Shown piece by piece: positions 37,475 through 48,440 of a DNA stretch of 64,000 nt. How positions within the stretch are numbered: the first letter of the stretch is position 1; the number at the start of each line of letters is the position of its first letter. Both the position numbers and the translations under genes were made by a program. Under the pieces are notes generated by a model. The model worked only from the letters and a program-made list of their open reading frames with translations. It ran no database searches and was not told the origin of the DNA. This DNA comes from Corticium candelabrum (Eukaryota > Porifera > Homoscleromorpha > Homosclerophorida > Plakinidae), in NCBI RefSeq assembly GCF_963422355.1, contig NC_085094.1:6859270-6923269 (forward strand), written 5' to 3'.

Positions 37475-39884
37475 GTTGATTTACAGTATATTTCAGAGAG
37501 TATTGGAAGAAGTGCTGAAGGGAACCACAACAAATAACTACCTTCATGATATTCTAGTAGCAACACAGTCAAAGCAAGAGGATATCCAGGTTCTGGATAA
37601 CGTGCTGAGCAGGCTGAAAGAGACAGGTTTCCAATTAAAGAGGGTGAAGTGCACCTTTATGACCAGCTCAGTCACCTACTTGGGATACATCATTTGATGA
37701 ACAAGGACTGCATCCGGATCCCATCAAGGTCAAATCGGTGAAGGAAGCGCCAGAACCAAAAGATGTGACAGAACTCTGAAGTTTAATTTCTGGGCTTAAT
37801 CAACTACTATAACCAATTCATGCCTAATCTTGCCAACATCTTAGCACCCTTACATATCAGTTAGTTTGCAACGAGGGCAAAATGGGAATGGACTTAAAGC
37901 AGAGCAAGACCTTTCAAGAAGCAAAGCAACAGTTGATATCTATGAGAGTATTGGCTCACTATAATGCGGTCAAGCACCTGGTGTTGGCTTGTGATGCCTC
38001 ACCATATGGTTTGGGAAGCATATTGTCATACAAGATGGAGGATGGGAGCAAACGCCCAATTGCATTCGCCTCATGCTCACTGAATGACACGAAGAAGAAA
38101 TACCAAAAGGTTGACAAAGAAGGGTTAGCTCTGGTATTTGGTATGCAAAAGTTCCACAAGTATATTTTCGGGAGGAACATCACATTGCTCACAGATCACA
38201 AACCACTGTTGGGTTTACTCAAGGCAGAAAAAGGTATTCCAGCCACGACATCAAAGATGCAGCGTTACACATTAAAATTGGCAGCATAGCAGTATGATCT
38301 GCAATTCCGAGAAAGGTCCACACAGCAAAGCGGATGCACTGAGCCCACCAGAACACCGCCAGACATTCCCAGAGAATCATTTTACCATACAACAATTGGA
38401 TGCTTCACCAGTTACAGCCAAACAGATTGCAGACATAACATCTTGAGATCCCTGTTTCTCAGGTACGAAACTGGATACTACTACAGGTTGGCCATGCCAG
38501 TCGCCAAGAAGACAGGAGGACTCCCAGTCTCCAGAACAGCCGGCTCTGTGGCAGAGACAAGGGGAAGTAACGCTACAGCAAGGATGCATATTGTGGGGAC
38601 ATCGCGTGGTGATACTCCCCAACAATAGAACAAGGCCACCATGGAGACACTACATGAAGGGCATCTAGGAGTCTGTCAGACCAAAGCCCTGGCAAGGAGT
38701 TTCCTGTGCATGGTGGCCTGGAGTAGACACAGCCATAGAACAAATTACCAAGGCATTCTCAACATGTCAAGAAACAAAGAAGTCACCAATGAGAGCCCCA
38801 TTACAACCATGGGATGGCCACAAAAGCCTTGGACACGGCTCCATATTGATGCCGGGCCGTTCATGGGAAAGATGTTTTTAGTAATTATCGATGCCATGTC
38901 CAAATGGATGTACACATAGTCAGCGCAGCCACTAGCCAAGCCACTATCGATAAAGTTAGAGCCTCAATAGTCATACATGAAATTCCAGAGTAGATAATGG
39001 CAGTTGTTTTACGAGTACAGAGTTTGAATTGTTTAGCACGGCTAATGGTATCACTCATACCAAAAAAACCACCCTCTATATACCACACAGCATCCAATGA
39101 ACTGGCAGAGAGAGGAGTACAAACATTTAAGGAGGGAATAAAGAAGACAAAGAAAAGAAACATTAGAAGAAAGGCTGCTAAAGTTCCTGATGGCCTACGG
39201 AAATACGCCACACACCACAACGAGAGTGACACCGAGGAATTGCTATTAGAACAGAGACCAAAAACGTTGCTGGACCACATCCGCCCTGATCTAGCTCAGC
39301 CAAGGTTGGGTCAAAACAAGCCAAGCAAAAGTACCAGCATGACCAACACAGCAAGGACAGGAGCTCCTTAGCAGGCCAAGCACTTTAGATTCAAAATTTT
39401 CGACCAGGTCCAAGATGGTTAGCAGCTACAATTGAAAGCCAGCAAGGACTGCTGTCTTTCTGCGGCCGACTGCCAACAGGACAACTAGTGAGATGACAAC
39501 AAAACCATATTCACAACCGACTACTAGGGAACAGTGATGAGCAGACATCAAGACACAGGACCAACTCCAAAAGGAAGAAGAAAGAGAATCAGATTTGGAA
39601 GACGCGGGAAAAGAACCCTACAACGAAACAGAACACGAAGTGATCGAGCAAGGAGCAGAACTGGACAACAAGGTAGACAAGGAGACAGAGGCTGAAAAGA
39701 CAGCAAACTCCTCAATCAGTCCAGAGCTGCCTAAAACTCCAAGAGCTGAATACAACAGTGAAGTGGGGGTTTGCTGTTCCCAATGCGTGAGGAAGTTGCC
39801 TGAAAGACTGGACTCATAACTTTTGTTGTTGTTTTTTTTGGTTTTAGTTTAGCTTTTATATAATTAGTTACCGTAAGGGGGAGA
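37475..39884 (+). pseudogene. Decayed Ty3/gypsy pol: reverse transcriptase end, RNase H, integrase
   Basis: Parts seen on the plus strand: the reverse transcriptase end with YLHDILVATQSKQED (YLDD changed to YLHD) and TYLGYII; RNase H with LVLACDASPYGLGSILSYKM, KVDKEGLALVFGMQKFHKYI and LTDHKPLLGLL; integrase with HEGHLGVCQTKALARSF, the core words LHIDAGPFMG and IIDAMSKWMY, and ASNELAERGVQTFKEGIKK. Every block is in a different frame or ends in a stop. The 5' third (gag, protease, early polymerase) is missing. A purine tract at 39875-39884 followed by TGCAGTAGTTACTGG at 39885 marks the start of a 3' LTR. Confidence 0.85.
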
Positions 39885-40670
39885 TGCAGTAGTTACTGGG
39901 GCTGATCCGGGGACTTCGGTGTGACGTAAGGCCCACTATACGGTGTACTATAGGTGGTAAGCAGAGTGGTAATTAAATATTCTACAGATACCCATAAGGA
40001 CTGGCTAGAATTGAAGAATAGGCTACACTTAGCGACAGACGATGCGGTACCGTAGTGGTGTTTCTTCTACAGAAATTCAACAACTGCAAGTCAGATGTAT
40101 GCGTTGGTACACTGATAAGCTGGTGTAGAGCTTCCTACATGGTAGATGTTCGGATGCTATCGCGATAATGCTGTGCTCCACCCATTTTGGGTTACGTGCA
40201 ACAAGGAAGAGCTCAAAAAATCGTTTTGTCGTTCAACAGAAAGCTATCTCAAACCGGCAAATGGTAATTGGTGTGGATAAAGGCACGATTTCAAGTTTGT
40301 GTGGGTGGGTCTGTGTGTGCGAGTGAATTTGTGAGAGGGCACCTTAAATAATAAGTAGACATGCAGCCGTTGCCTCGGTTGTAAATCATGGCTAATGCGC
40401 ATGTATTGTCTACCCACATAGATTCACAATTAGACATGTGAAGGCTCCTCATACTAAATATACTTTCACTAACTCCTGATAATCGCAGTATTATATCAGA
40501 TATAGAGTCTGTTGTTTGCACATGTTTCAATAAACATAACAAAAGTAAAGTAGCTATACAAAACACAATGCCATCATGAACAAAGCCTTGACAAGTAGTA
40601 ATTAATTTCTACAGTATGCAATTTCACATCATGTCAATATTCTCACCTGTAGTAGCATATGAGCTATTAA
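39885..40670. other. LTR remnant and unassigned sequence
   Basis: Starts as the 3' LTR of the gypsy remnant; the LTR end was not found. No gene recognised. Confidence 0.35.
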
Positions 40671-40673
40671 TTG

Positions 40674-40803
40674 TCATTGTATCTCATTGCTTTTCTCCAA
40701 ACATTCACTTGTTCCACATGTTGCGTTAGAATTGGCAATGACACTATCATATTTCATAGGCACCAAAGATTTTAACTCATTTCTTGTGCACCTGTAATTC
40801 TTC
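40674..40803 (-). CDS. Short cytoplasmic-tail exon following the membrane-helix exon
   Basis: Acceptor (tgtgatacag) opens an exon entering in phase 2, matching the donor phase of 40867-40990. Together they give RKNYRCTRNELKSLVPMKYD, then SVIANSNATCGTSECLEKSN and a TGA at 40674-40676. The tail is about 43 residues with no phosphatase or other domain, so the encoded receptor would be non-catalytic. It contains one possible SH2-type site (YDSV). The frame is intact although the upstream extracellular exons at 44-45 kb are broken. Confidence 0.55.
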
Positions 40804-40866
40804 CTGTATCACACATACCAGCGTAAAAGTTCAATATTACAAATATTTGTAACTTAAATATTTCAC

Positions 40867-40990
40867 CTCAGAAAAATGAAAAGTACAATTATTAGCATGA
40901 GAACGATGACACTTAGTGTAACAGCAATTATTACTGAGTTTGATACTCCTCCAGACGATGACTCATTTTCTGCAGGCACAGTCGTGTACC
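40867..40990 (-). CDS. Membrane-helix exon of a receptor related to the phosphatase
   Basis: The exon (acceptor tatatgtag, donor gtgaaa) encodes YTTVPAENESSSGGVSNS and the hydrophobic run VIIAVTLSVIVLMLIIVLFI followed by FLR. Phases are 1 in and 2 out, exactly as in the phosphatase membrane exon 11256-11382, and the stalk has the same serine/glycine character. The nearest upstream clean exon, TSP1 at 42512-42652, ends in phase 1 and could splice to it directly. This supports a TSP1-membrane-short tail product, but no intact upstream signal exon was found on this copy. Confidence 0.6.
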
Positions 40991-41660
40991 CTACATATAC
41001 AAACTCAATCCAACACTATACGCAATTTAACCTAATCAGTAACCAAATACATCTCATTGTCTATAACTACTAATTGAAGCTGTGTTTACACTGTCACTTC
41101 CCAGATGTGTACTTAAGGAGGGTTTGGGGGTGGTGTGGTGGGTGGTGGTGGTGTGCAAACGAACCAGTCCACTTCAGTCGGAGGTCCGCTTGTACAGTAC
41201 CTCTGCATGTATACGACCAAATCAATCAGTCAATGGCGGCCTAAACAATTACAAGTGTTGACAACAATAAACACCACACACGATATGATTAATTGTTGCA
41301 AGAATTACGAATATACATGCTATTTTCTTTCTAAACATGCTACGTGTAAAATTTATCTAAAATCACACATAGGGACTGTCATTTCAAGTGACCACAAAGT
41401 CCGTAAATAGGCTGTAATCGTGGAAGTACAGTATTGAGAGTTATCACACATGGGACATAAAATCGCTCGTGGTTATGTACTGTTAGATTCTCGTATAAAT
41501 ATTGCAAACCCAAGAAAGCGGTTGATTTCACATGAGCAGTTGCAGACAAGTAGGTTCTGTTGTTTACTTCCGACAAGATCTGGCAATTGCAAACATAAAT
41601 TACACTGTTCTGGTAAGAAACTCTTTCATGAATGTTTCTTGTATCTGATTGAGTCTCGTC

Positions 41661-41767
41661 CCCAGACTCTCTCATGCTAATCTTGTCCAGTGCCCGTATG
41701 CACTTGGAATCGTCATATGAGAATCGCCATATGAGTACCGGACAAGACTAGTGCGAGAGAGTCTGGG
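41661..41767. mobile_element. Small foldback element, about 107 bases
   Basis: CCCAGACTCTCTC and CTTGTCC on the left return as GGACAAG and GAGAGAGTCTGGG on the right, around a centre with CATATGAG repeats. It is a short hairpin-forming MITE-like sequence. Confidence 0.65.
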
Positions 41768-41878
41768 GAAGAGGCTAGATCTGATTGGCTGTTCGGCCAT
41801 TGTCTCTGAAAATGGTAAAGCAATACTGTTCAGTGATTAGGCCCTACACAGGAAGCCTACGTGGTACATTCCTGCAGC

Positions 41879-42203
41879 ATGACAGACAAAGTCAGGCAGC
41901 CAGCTAGTCACAGCCACATATCCCATTAATTAAAACAGTAAGCCATAGTCCGCACACCGGAAGTCGGTTCAGTCCTATATGTTTAGCATACGCTACTCGC
42001 CAAAGTCTCATGATTTTTACAAAGTCCTGTTTCTTATGGCTCACAGCTTCAACTAATTCAGCTATGAGCCATAGGAAACGGAACTTTGCAAGAGTCCCAA
42101 GACTTGGCAAGTAGCATACTCTAAACATATAAGACTGAACTTCCGGTCTAGCTCAATCTGCAAACTATGTGGCGGGCTGGCTGACTTTTTGTCTGTCACA
42201 CTG
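41879..42203. mobile_element. Foldback element, about 325 bases
   Basis: The ends GACAGACAAAGTCAGGCAGCC and GGCTGGCTGACTTTTTGTCTGTC are inverted copies, and the arms continue to match inward (GAAGT.GGTTCAGTCCTATATG, CATACGCTACTCGCCAAAGTC, TTTCTTATGGCTCA). The loop is about 20 bases. Fragments related to its core occur at 27.0, 32.8, 43.0 and 47.3 kb. Confidence 0.75.
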
Positions 42204-42511
42204 CAGAAATGTGCCTTGCCTCTTGTGTGGGGCCCAATCACTGAGCAGTATTTCCTTTATGTCGTATGTGGCAACCAGAGATAATGGTCAAAAAGTCAAT
42301 CAGATCCACCAAAATGATCGATCATGAAAGAGTTTCGTAACAGAGCAGTGTAATTGGTGGAAATAAACAACAGAACTTACCTATCTGCAACTGCTAAGGC
42401 GAAATCGCTTTATTGGCTTACAATGTCTATACAAAAACTGGTGCTTACATCACATAAACATTGCACATAAGCAACAATTCAGTGTGACTTCCACTATAAC
42501 AGAAATCATAC

Positions 42512-42652
42512 AAGATGTGACTACGCAGATCCCAGTCAATAATCCTCTACACTTCTGACCACTCATTGTAGCTGCTTGACTAATTAGCCGAGTCCTGGTG
42601 CCATTTCCACATTCAACACTACATGAACTCCAACTACTCCAAATGCAATCCA
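42512..42652 (-). CDS. TSP1 exon, intact, of the duplicated receptor
   Basis: The exon encodes [34 protein letters not shown] and ICVVTS, with acceptor tttccag and donor gtatgatt in phase 1, like the TSP1 exons at 17247 and 31459. Downstream, only the first bases of the next lectin-like exon remain before unrelated sequence, so the module was cut just after this exon. The next phase-compatible exon downstream is the membrane helix at 40990. Confidence 0.7.
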
Positions 42653-44123
42653 CTGGAAACACAACACAAGACAGTCAGTACAATATGTTTCATTCAACAA
42701 CTATACAACTATCATGAAACTAATAGTAGATGATTCCTTGTAATCATTACTTCAATAACAAAATTAATCACAAGTCTACAGATGACACAACACGAACTCA
42801 AAATTTAAACAATGCAATTTGCTTCATTTGTTGACAGTGGCAATAAATGATTAAAGACTTGCTGCAACTAACATGTAATACCCCATGTATAGAATTGGTC
42901 ATGTGTGAACAAGACTGGCACAAATGTATTTCAGGTGGCGTCCTTGTGTTGACGATCACAACGAAGCAAAGTTTGACAGGAATTTTGCAGCAGACAAACA
43001 AAAGAACCAAATAATTAGTTGTAATGTCAGCTATGAGCCATAAGAAACAAAACTTTCTAAAAGTCATGTGACTAAGCAAGAAGCGTAGTTAAAGAAGGCT
43101 CAAGCATTTACAATTTGTCTGGTATGTATGTGCATATGTACATACTTATCTGTCTGCTTACACTGTGTCACCCTTCCAATGCAATCAAATTAGTCTAACT
43201 ACAGGGTAATATTCACATTGGGTCATATGTGGCTACCACAATGGACAAACAAGCAATAACAAACTGCCAACATTCAGACAGGGCTTTCACCAGAACAGTC
43301 CAATTCATGTTTGCAATCACAGGATCTTGTTGAACACAAACAGCTGAAACCTGCACATCAACATAGCCAATCATGAATGTAAAGGCAATCATTCTTCCTG
43401 ACTCACTAAAAATATATAGGATGTTAACACAGTGATATCCATGTCCCATGTGTCTTGAATTTCAAAAATTTGACAATGACAGACAATCTGAGTGGTGTTA
43501 CAATATTTGTGGTCACATGAAATAATAATCACTTTCTATGATTTTAGGTAGGCTTTTTCAAGTTGCTCATTTGAAAGCAAAATGGTATCTAAGTTCACAA
43601 TACTTAGTAATAAGTCAATAATTTCTTCAGAGGAACCATACTCAATACGCCTAAGGTTCATAGCAAAGAGAAAACATTCCAACACCTAACAAAGTCAAAA
43701 ACTGCGTTGAAGTTGGTTTAAGAGTAGCAGTTTAGAGCTGTGCAAAAATTCACATGTTGTAAACCATTACATAGGTAGTAACTTCCACTCATTAGTAAAA
43801 GAACACCACAGTGACACAGTTATTTCTCTGCAGATCAAACTACACTAGCAATGCCTACCCAGCAGTCGATAAATGGCTCTCATTCATGTTGGTCCAGATA
43901 ACAATAAAGGTGTCAGAAAGAATTGCAAACATAGTCGGATGGACAAACTAATAGACATACAGACAAGACAAACAAACAGACAGACACACAGACAGACAGA
44001 CAGACGTAATAATATGGCAGAGACACAAACATCTCGTCATTACAATACTATTGCACAGTTGAAACCACAAAACAAACTCAAAGCATCCAGATAACTATTA
44101 TATAACACATGTATGCACTTACC

Positions 44124-45012
44124 CACACTAACATTCCATGTAAATGACTTTGACGCTATAGAGCCATCAGTAGCAGTAGATCAACATGTATACACTCCAC
44201 TGTCAGAGGCACTGGCTGACTTGATGTAGAGCTGCTGCACACCATTCTCATACACCTGATATACACCAGCATTCTGTACACTTGAAGATGATACATCATT
44301 AGTTGTATTATGTTTCCATTGCAAGAGAGAAGTAAAGTTGGTCACATCAGGACTGACAGACACCACTATCAATAGTATTAAAGTAATCTTGATCCTTATA
44401 GATGGTTAACACCATCTGTCACTTTCCTCTGTAAATTAATGTATCTTCTCCAAACTAGTGGGTTGCAGCTAATATCTCGCCATATTGCATACTGGCGAGT
44501 AGAGTCATTATACGGAGCCTTTCCACAATTGTGGTTGTCATTCCCATTATTTGTTAAGCTGTTACCAATATCATCATACACATTTTCACCTCTACAGAAC
44601 AAAGGATAGCTCTAACACATGACACAAGATATTCCTTTTGCAAGTCAACTCAAAGCCAAGGATAAACAGACTCCCTTGTAGCAGCACAATCAGTATTGAC
44701 AAGTCTCTGTCCAGTAACATCTTTTGGATTGCCATCTATAGCCTTTGCAGCAACAAAGCAAGAACCATAAACTGAACTCATGGTCACTGTTGCTCCAAGA
44801 GAGGCAGCTAGATTGGTTTCCATACCTACATCACGTAAACATTGCACGTAAAGCAACAAATGTGACTTCCACCATAACAGTAATCATACAAGATGTGACT
44901 ATGCAGATCTCAGTTGATGGTTCTGTACACTTCTAACCACTCATCTGCCGAGTTCTGGTGCCATTTCCACATTCAACACTACATGAACTCCAACTAACCC
45001 AACTGCAATCCA
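44124..45012 (-). pseudogene. Decayed TSP1 / F5-8-like / Ig module of the duplicated receptor
   Basis: Three exons correspond to the intact module at 30557-31599. TSP1 (44890-45012) has lost 18 bases (ISQAAT) and has a stop where the intact copy reads Q after MSG. The lectin-like exon (start at 44825, [15 protein letters not shown]) has TGA in place of the arginine of PWLRVDL, and its second half is out of frame. The Ig exon (to about 44124) has TGA for the glutamine in YTCQYT and a frameshift after its first strands. With these lesions the module cannot be translated through. Confidence 0.85.
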
Positions 45013-45074
45013 CTGAAAACACAACACAAGTCAGTCAATACAACATTACTCATTCATTAAAAATTTCAGTTAAT

Positions 45075-45428
45075 TTATTAATGTGTCGTTGTGACCCTCC
45101 ATGATGGGCAAGTGGGGTCTTTACCCCCATCTGGGCGCCCACCAACCCGGAAGGTGAGCCCAGCAGGGTACATGTTTCTGTGTACTCCACATGGTGATCA
45201 ATGACTAGCCAATTCAATATAGATTGCAGGCATTACGGTGACCGCAAACTCAGTACAGCATACCTAGCACCACAGAAACTCCTCAACGACTAAAACGAGT
45301 CATAGTCTCATGGACAAAGCTAAAGAAAGACAGACAAGTTTCATAATTTACTGTCATCACTGGGGTTTGAACCCCCAAAACATAGAGTGATATAGCTATT
45401 GTCGCTAACCACTAAGCCACGGTGATTG
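45075..45428 (-). mobile_element. tRNA-derived SINE
   Basis: Reading the minus strand from about 45428, the sequence has an RNA polymerase III box A (TGGCTTAGTGG) about 14 bases in and a box B (GGTTCAAACCC) at about 45360-45370, as in a tRNA gene. A tRNA-unrelated body of about 290 bases follows, ending near 45075. A tRNA cloverleaf is only partly kept. The insert lies just upstream of the decayed TSP1 exon and is missing from the matching place in duplication copy 1, consistent with a later insertion. Confidence 0.7.
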
Positions 45429-47531
45429 AAGTAAATGATTACAGGCATTGTTGCCAGTGATAGTTCTAGAGTTCACAGATGGCACAACGACCACTCGACA
45501 TCAACTAACACTTAATCTCAAAAGCTTACTATAAACTGTGCTAAGAATGCTGCATACAACTATGTAAACTATACAATGAGTCAGTGCTTAAAATAACTGT
45601 CGCACATCACACATTTTCCATACATTTCACCCTTTCTCCTTCCAAAGCTGCTTGTAAGAAAAAAAATTGTCCAGACAATTTACCATACTCACTCAATTAT
45701 TACTCCAGGTCTCAAGTAAGACCCCAGCCCTGACATGTTTGAAACTCTAAGATTTTCACTATTCTTAGTTCTTTAATTAGTGCTAATTGGCATTTTCCAC
45801 AGTCACTATTGGCTAGATTTGGTGAAAGCTACGAGTCAAAAGAACAAGACTTTAAAAAGTCACGTGACTTACAAGGAGCACACTCCAACGGGGTTCAATT
45901 TCCACTAAATCTCTGTGGCTGACTAATAATCTATGCCAAAAAATTACCATATATGGGTGTTATGTTTCAGGAACGTATGGTATGTAAACCAGTGACCAAT
46001 CATGGCACATTCTTTTCTTTTGTGTCACACTCAGCAACAAAAGACAATGGCCGGGCAGCCAATCAATAAGCGTTGTTCGACATAGCCAGAAAGACGTCAA
46101 GTTTGATCACAAACAGAAACGTTGCATTTCAAGTAATGCTACTGGAAATCTATCAGCATCCAATCACACTCCTGTAGTACACTCAGCAACAAAGACAATG
46201 GCCGGGCAGCCAATCAATAAGTGTTGTTCGACATAAGAGAAAATTTAGCCAGAAAGACGTCAATTTTGATCACAAACAGAAACGTTGTATTTCAAGTAAT
46301 GCTACCTGAAACTCTATCAGCATCCAATCACGCTCCTGTAGTACACACAAACGTGAAGCGTAATGAATGTGTTGCGTACAGAACTTCATTGCTAACACAA
46401 GTCGCTAACTATAAATATATAGTAGATATTGTAAGTACATAAATTGAATTGATACAATATGTATTTAGATACACAATTTAGCTAGACTGCAAAAGCGATA
46501 GACAAAGACATGCAGACTCTATACCTATAGCGCTGGAGAAAATTGGAAGTCTGACAAGTTATGAGTGATGCATGCATAGGGAATAACTGTACGTACCATT
46601 GTGGGTAGGAATAATACATTTCCGCAGTAACTTACAGATCTCTACTAGCTGAATCTACTGTGACGATAGCTATCAAACGTTTTAATCAATTTCAACGTAA
46701 CTCTACTCCAGATAGAAGCTACTCCCAACGAATATTGTTTTGTAGCTTTCATTTGAAGTGATAACCAACAGAGGTTCACGTATTACTAGTTAATATTGAA
46801 CTTGCAAGCATGCCTGTTGACCGTGTGTTAGAGGTTTTCACAACTCAGATAGTTTGATAGCTTTTAGATCCCTCATTCCCACATATCTGTCATCAACAGC
46901 TTACTAATAAGCGATTAGCAGAACGACATAAAAACCCACACCATTTCCCCACTAAATGGCTATGAGAGCCTAGTGGCTATTATTACAATACAAAAATCCT
47001 CACTGTCCCACCCCACAACCACTCCCTTCACATTACAGTATAATAATGTAGTGATTAGGGAACACTTGACTTAGTGATGGCTAAATATTATTTGCATTGC
47101 AGACAAGTTTTCATTGTTTATTTCTGACAAAAGCAGGTAATTGTAAACACGACATAGACTTTGTGGTAAAAAACTCTCATGAACGTTAGCTGACTATATT
47201 GGTTGTCTGATGATTTGTCTGTAGCTGCATGTGATGTGCAACCAAATGGAAGTACTGCTTCGACTGGCTCCACAGAAGGCGTGGTACATTCCAAACACAC
47301 CCCAAGAGTATCACACTGACCAGATGTTTGTGACCAGAAGTTAGTCAAGTACGTCAAACGCCTTTGATGTTACTTGCTAAGTCACGTGACCATTACAAAG
47401 TCCCGTTCCTTAAGGCTCATATGAAATCATAGAAATGTACACCAATTGTAACAACTTACTATGATCACCACTATTGATCGCCCGGATATTACATCATACA
47501 CAGTATGATCTGTATAGTTTTAGCTACTTAC

Positions 47532-47601
47532 CTGCGCTAACGCCGTGCAAACAAAAAGCAGAAGACATGTCGCGGACAGTAGCAAGACTTCCTTCTTTAT
47601 A
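47532..47601 (-). pseudogene. Signal-peptide exon of the duplicated receptor, start lost
   Basis: Sequence matches the intact exon 33296-33362 ([13 protein letters not shown]), but the ATG has become ATA with extra bases (ATAAAGAAGGAAGTC), and one base is lost in the T-run near the end, which changes the donor phase. The donor gtaagt is kept. A downstream ATG in the compatible frame would give only MSSAFCLHGVSA, too short for a normal signal peptide. Confidence 0.75.
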
Positions 47602-48440
47602 TTATGCCGTGGACCGACATGTACGGTTCTTTATACGGGATAGCTAAACACGCCTAAGCCCGGATAAGTATAACACAAATTGTAAAGCGCGCTATAGGTT
47701 TGATAACGCGCACTAAATAAAATCATTGATATCAATAACATATTAATTAAGGTTACTGAAATTTTTAAAATCAAAATTTGGAAGATAGTCAGCGCCTTTC
47801 TAAATAGCTCAGGTTTGTCTAAAACCATTACCGGTACTAGAGAGAAATGAGACTAGCCATGCACGAAATTTAATTAATTAATCGCAGCAGACCAGCTGTG
47901 AAAGTATGACCTATAGATATGCTGTACCGTACGCCCTTGCAAGTGCAGCTGCATGACGTCCAGATGAGTCTCTAGCTAGGCAATTTTGCGAAGAACAACT
48001 CATGTTGTCGTACAAGAAGACGACCTGCACGCTTCCCTTACCATGCATGTCCCTAGAGCAGCCAGCCACGCAACTTGTGAGAGCAAATGAACTCGCCTAG
48101 AACAAGAACAAAGTCCAGCAGCACCTGCAGCAGAAACAGAAGCGAAAACTTCGCTGCACATAGTAGTGCGTTCCCATCAGTTGCTCGCCTAGCTTAATTA
48201 ATTAACAGATCATCGCTAGGTCTAGGCTCCATGGAATGTAGGGGTCGGCAAATCCCAAGACATCAAAGGAACCTTACCAGCGCCAACGGAAGTCAGTTAG
48301 TTCGCGTGGCAGTGTCAAACATACGGGAACTTTCGAAAGATAAGATCTAGCATTTGATATACTTTAGACTGATATTTAGGAAATCATAAGTTCCTATATT
48401 TCAAATAAAACTAAATGATAAACAACGCATCAATATCCAA

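Noticed and set aside
38885..39280. 131-codon minus-strand frame
   Set aside because: Antisense to the gypsy integrase remnant, which has clear motifs on the plus strand.
41379..41675. 98-codon minus-strand frame between the TSP1 and membrane exons
   Set aside because: Its sequence belongs partly to a dispersed repeat also seen near 42.35 kb, and overlaps a foldback element. No domain signature was seen, so it is not used as an ectodomain exon.
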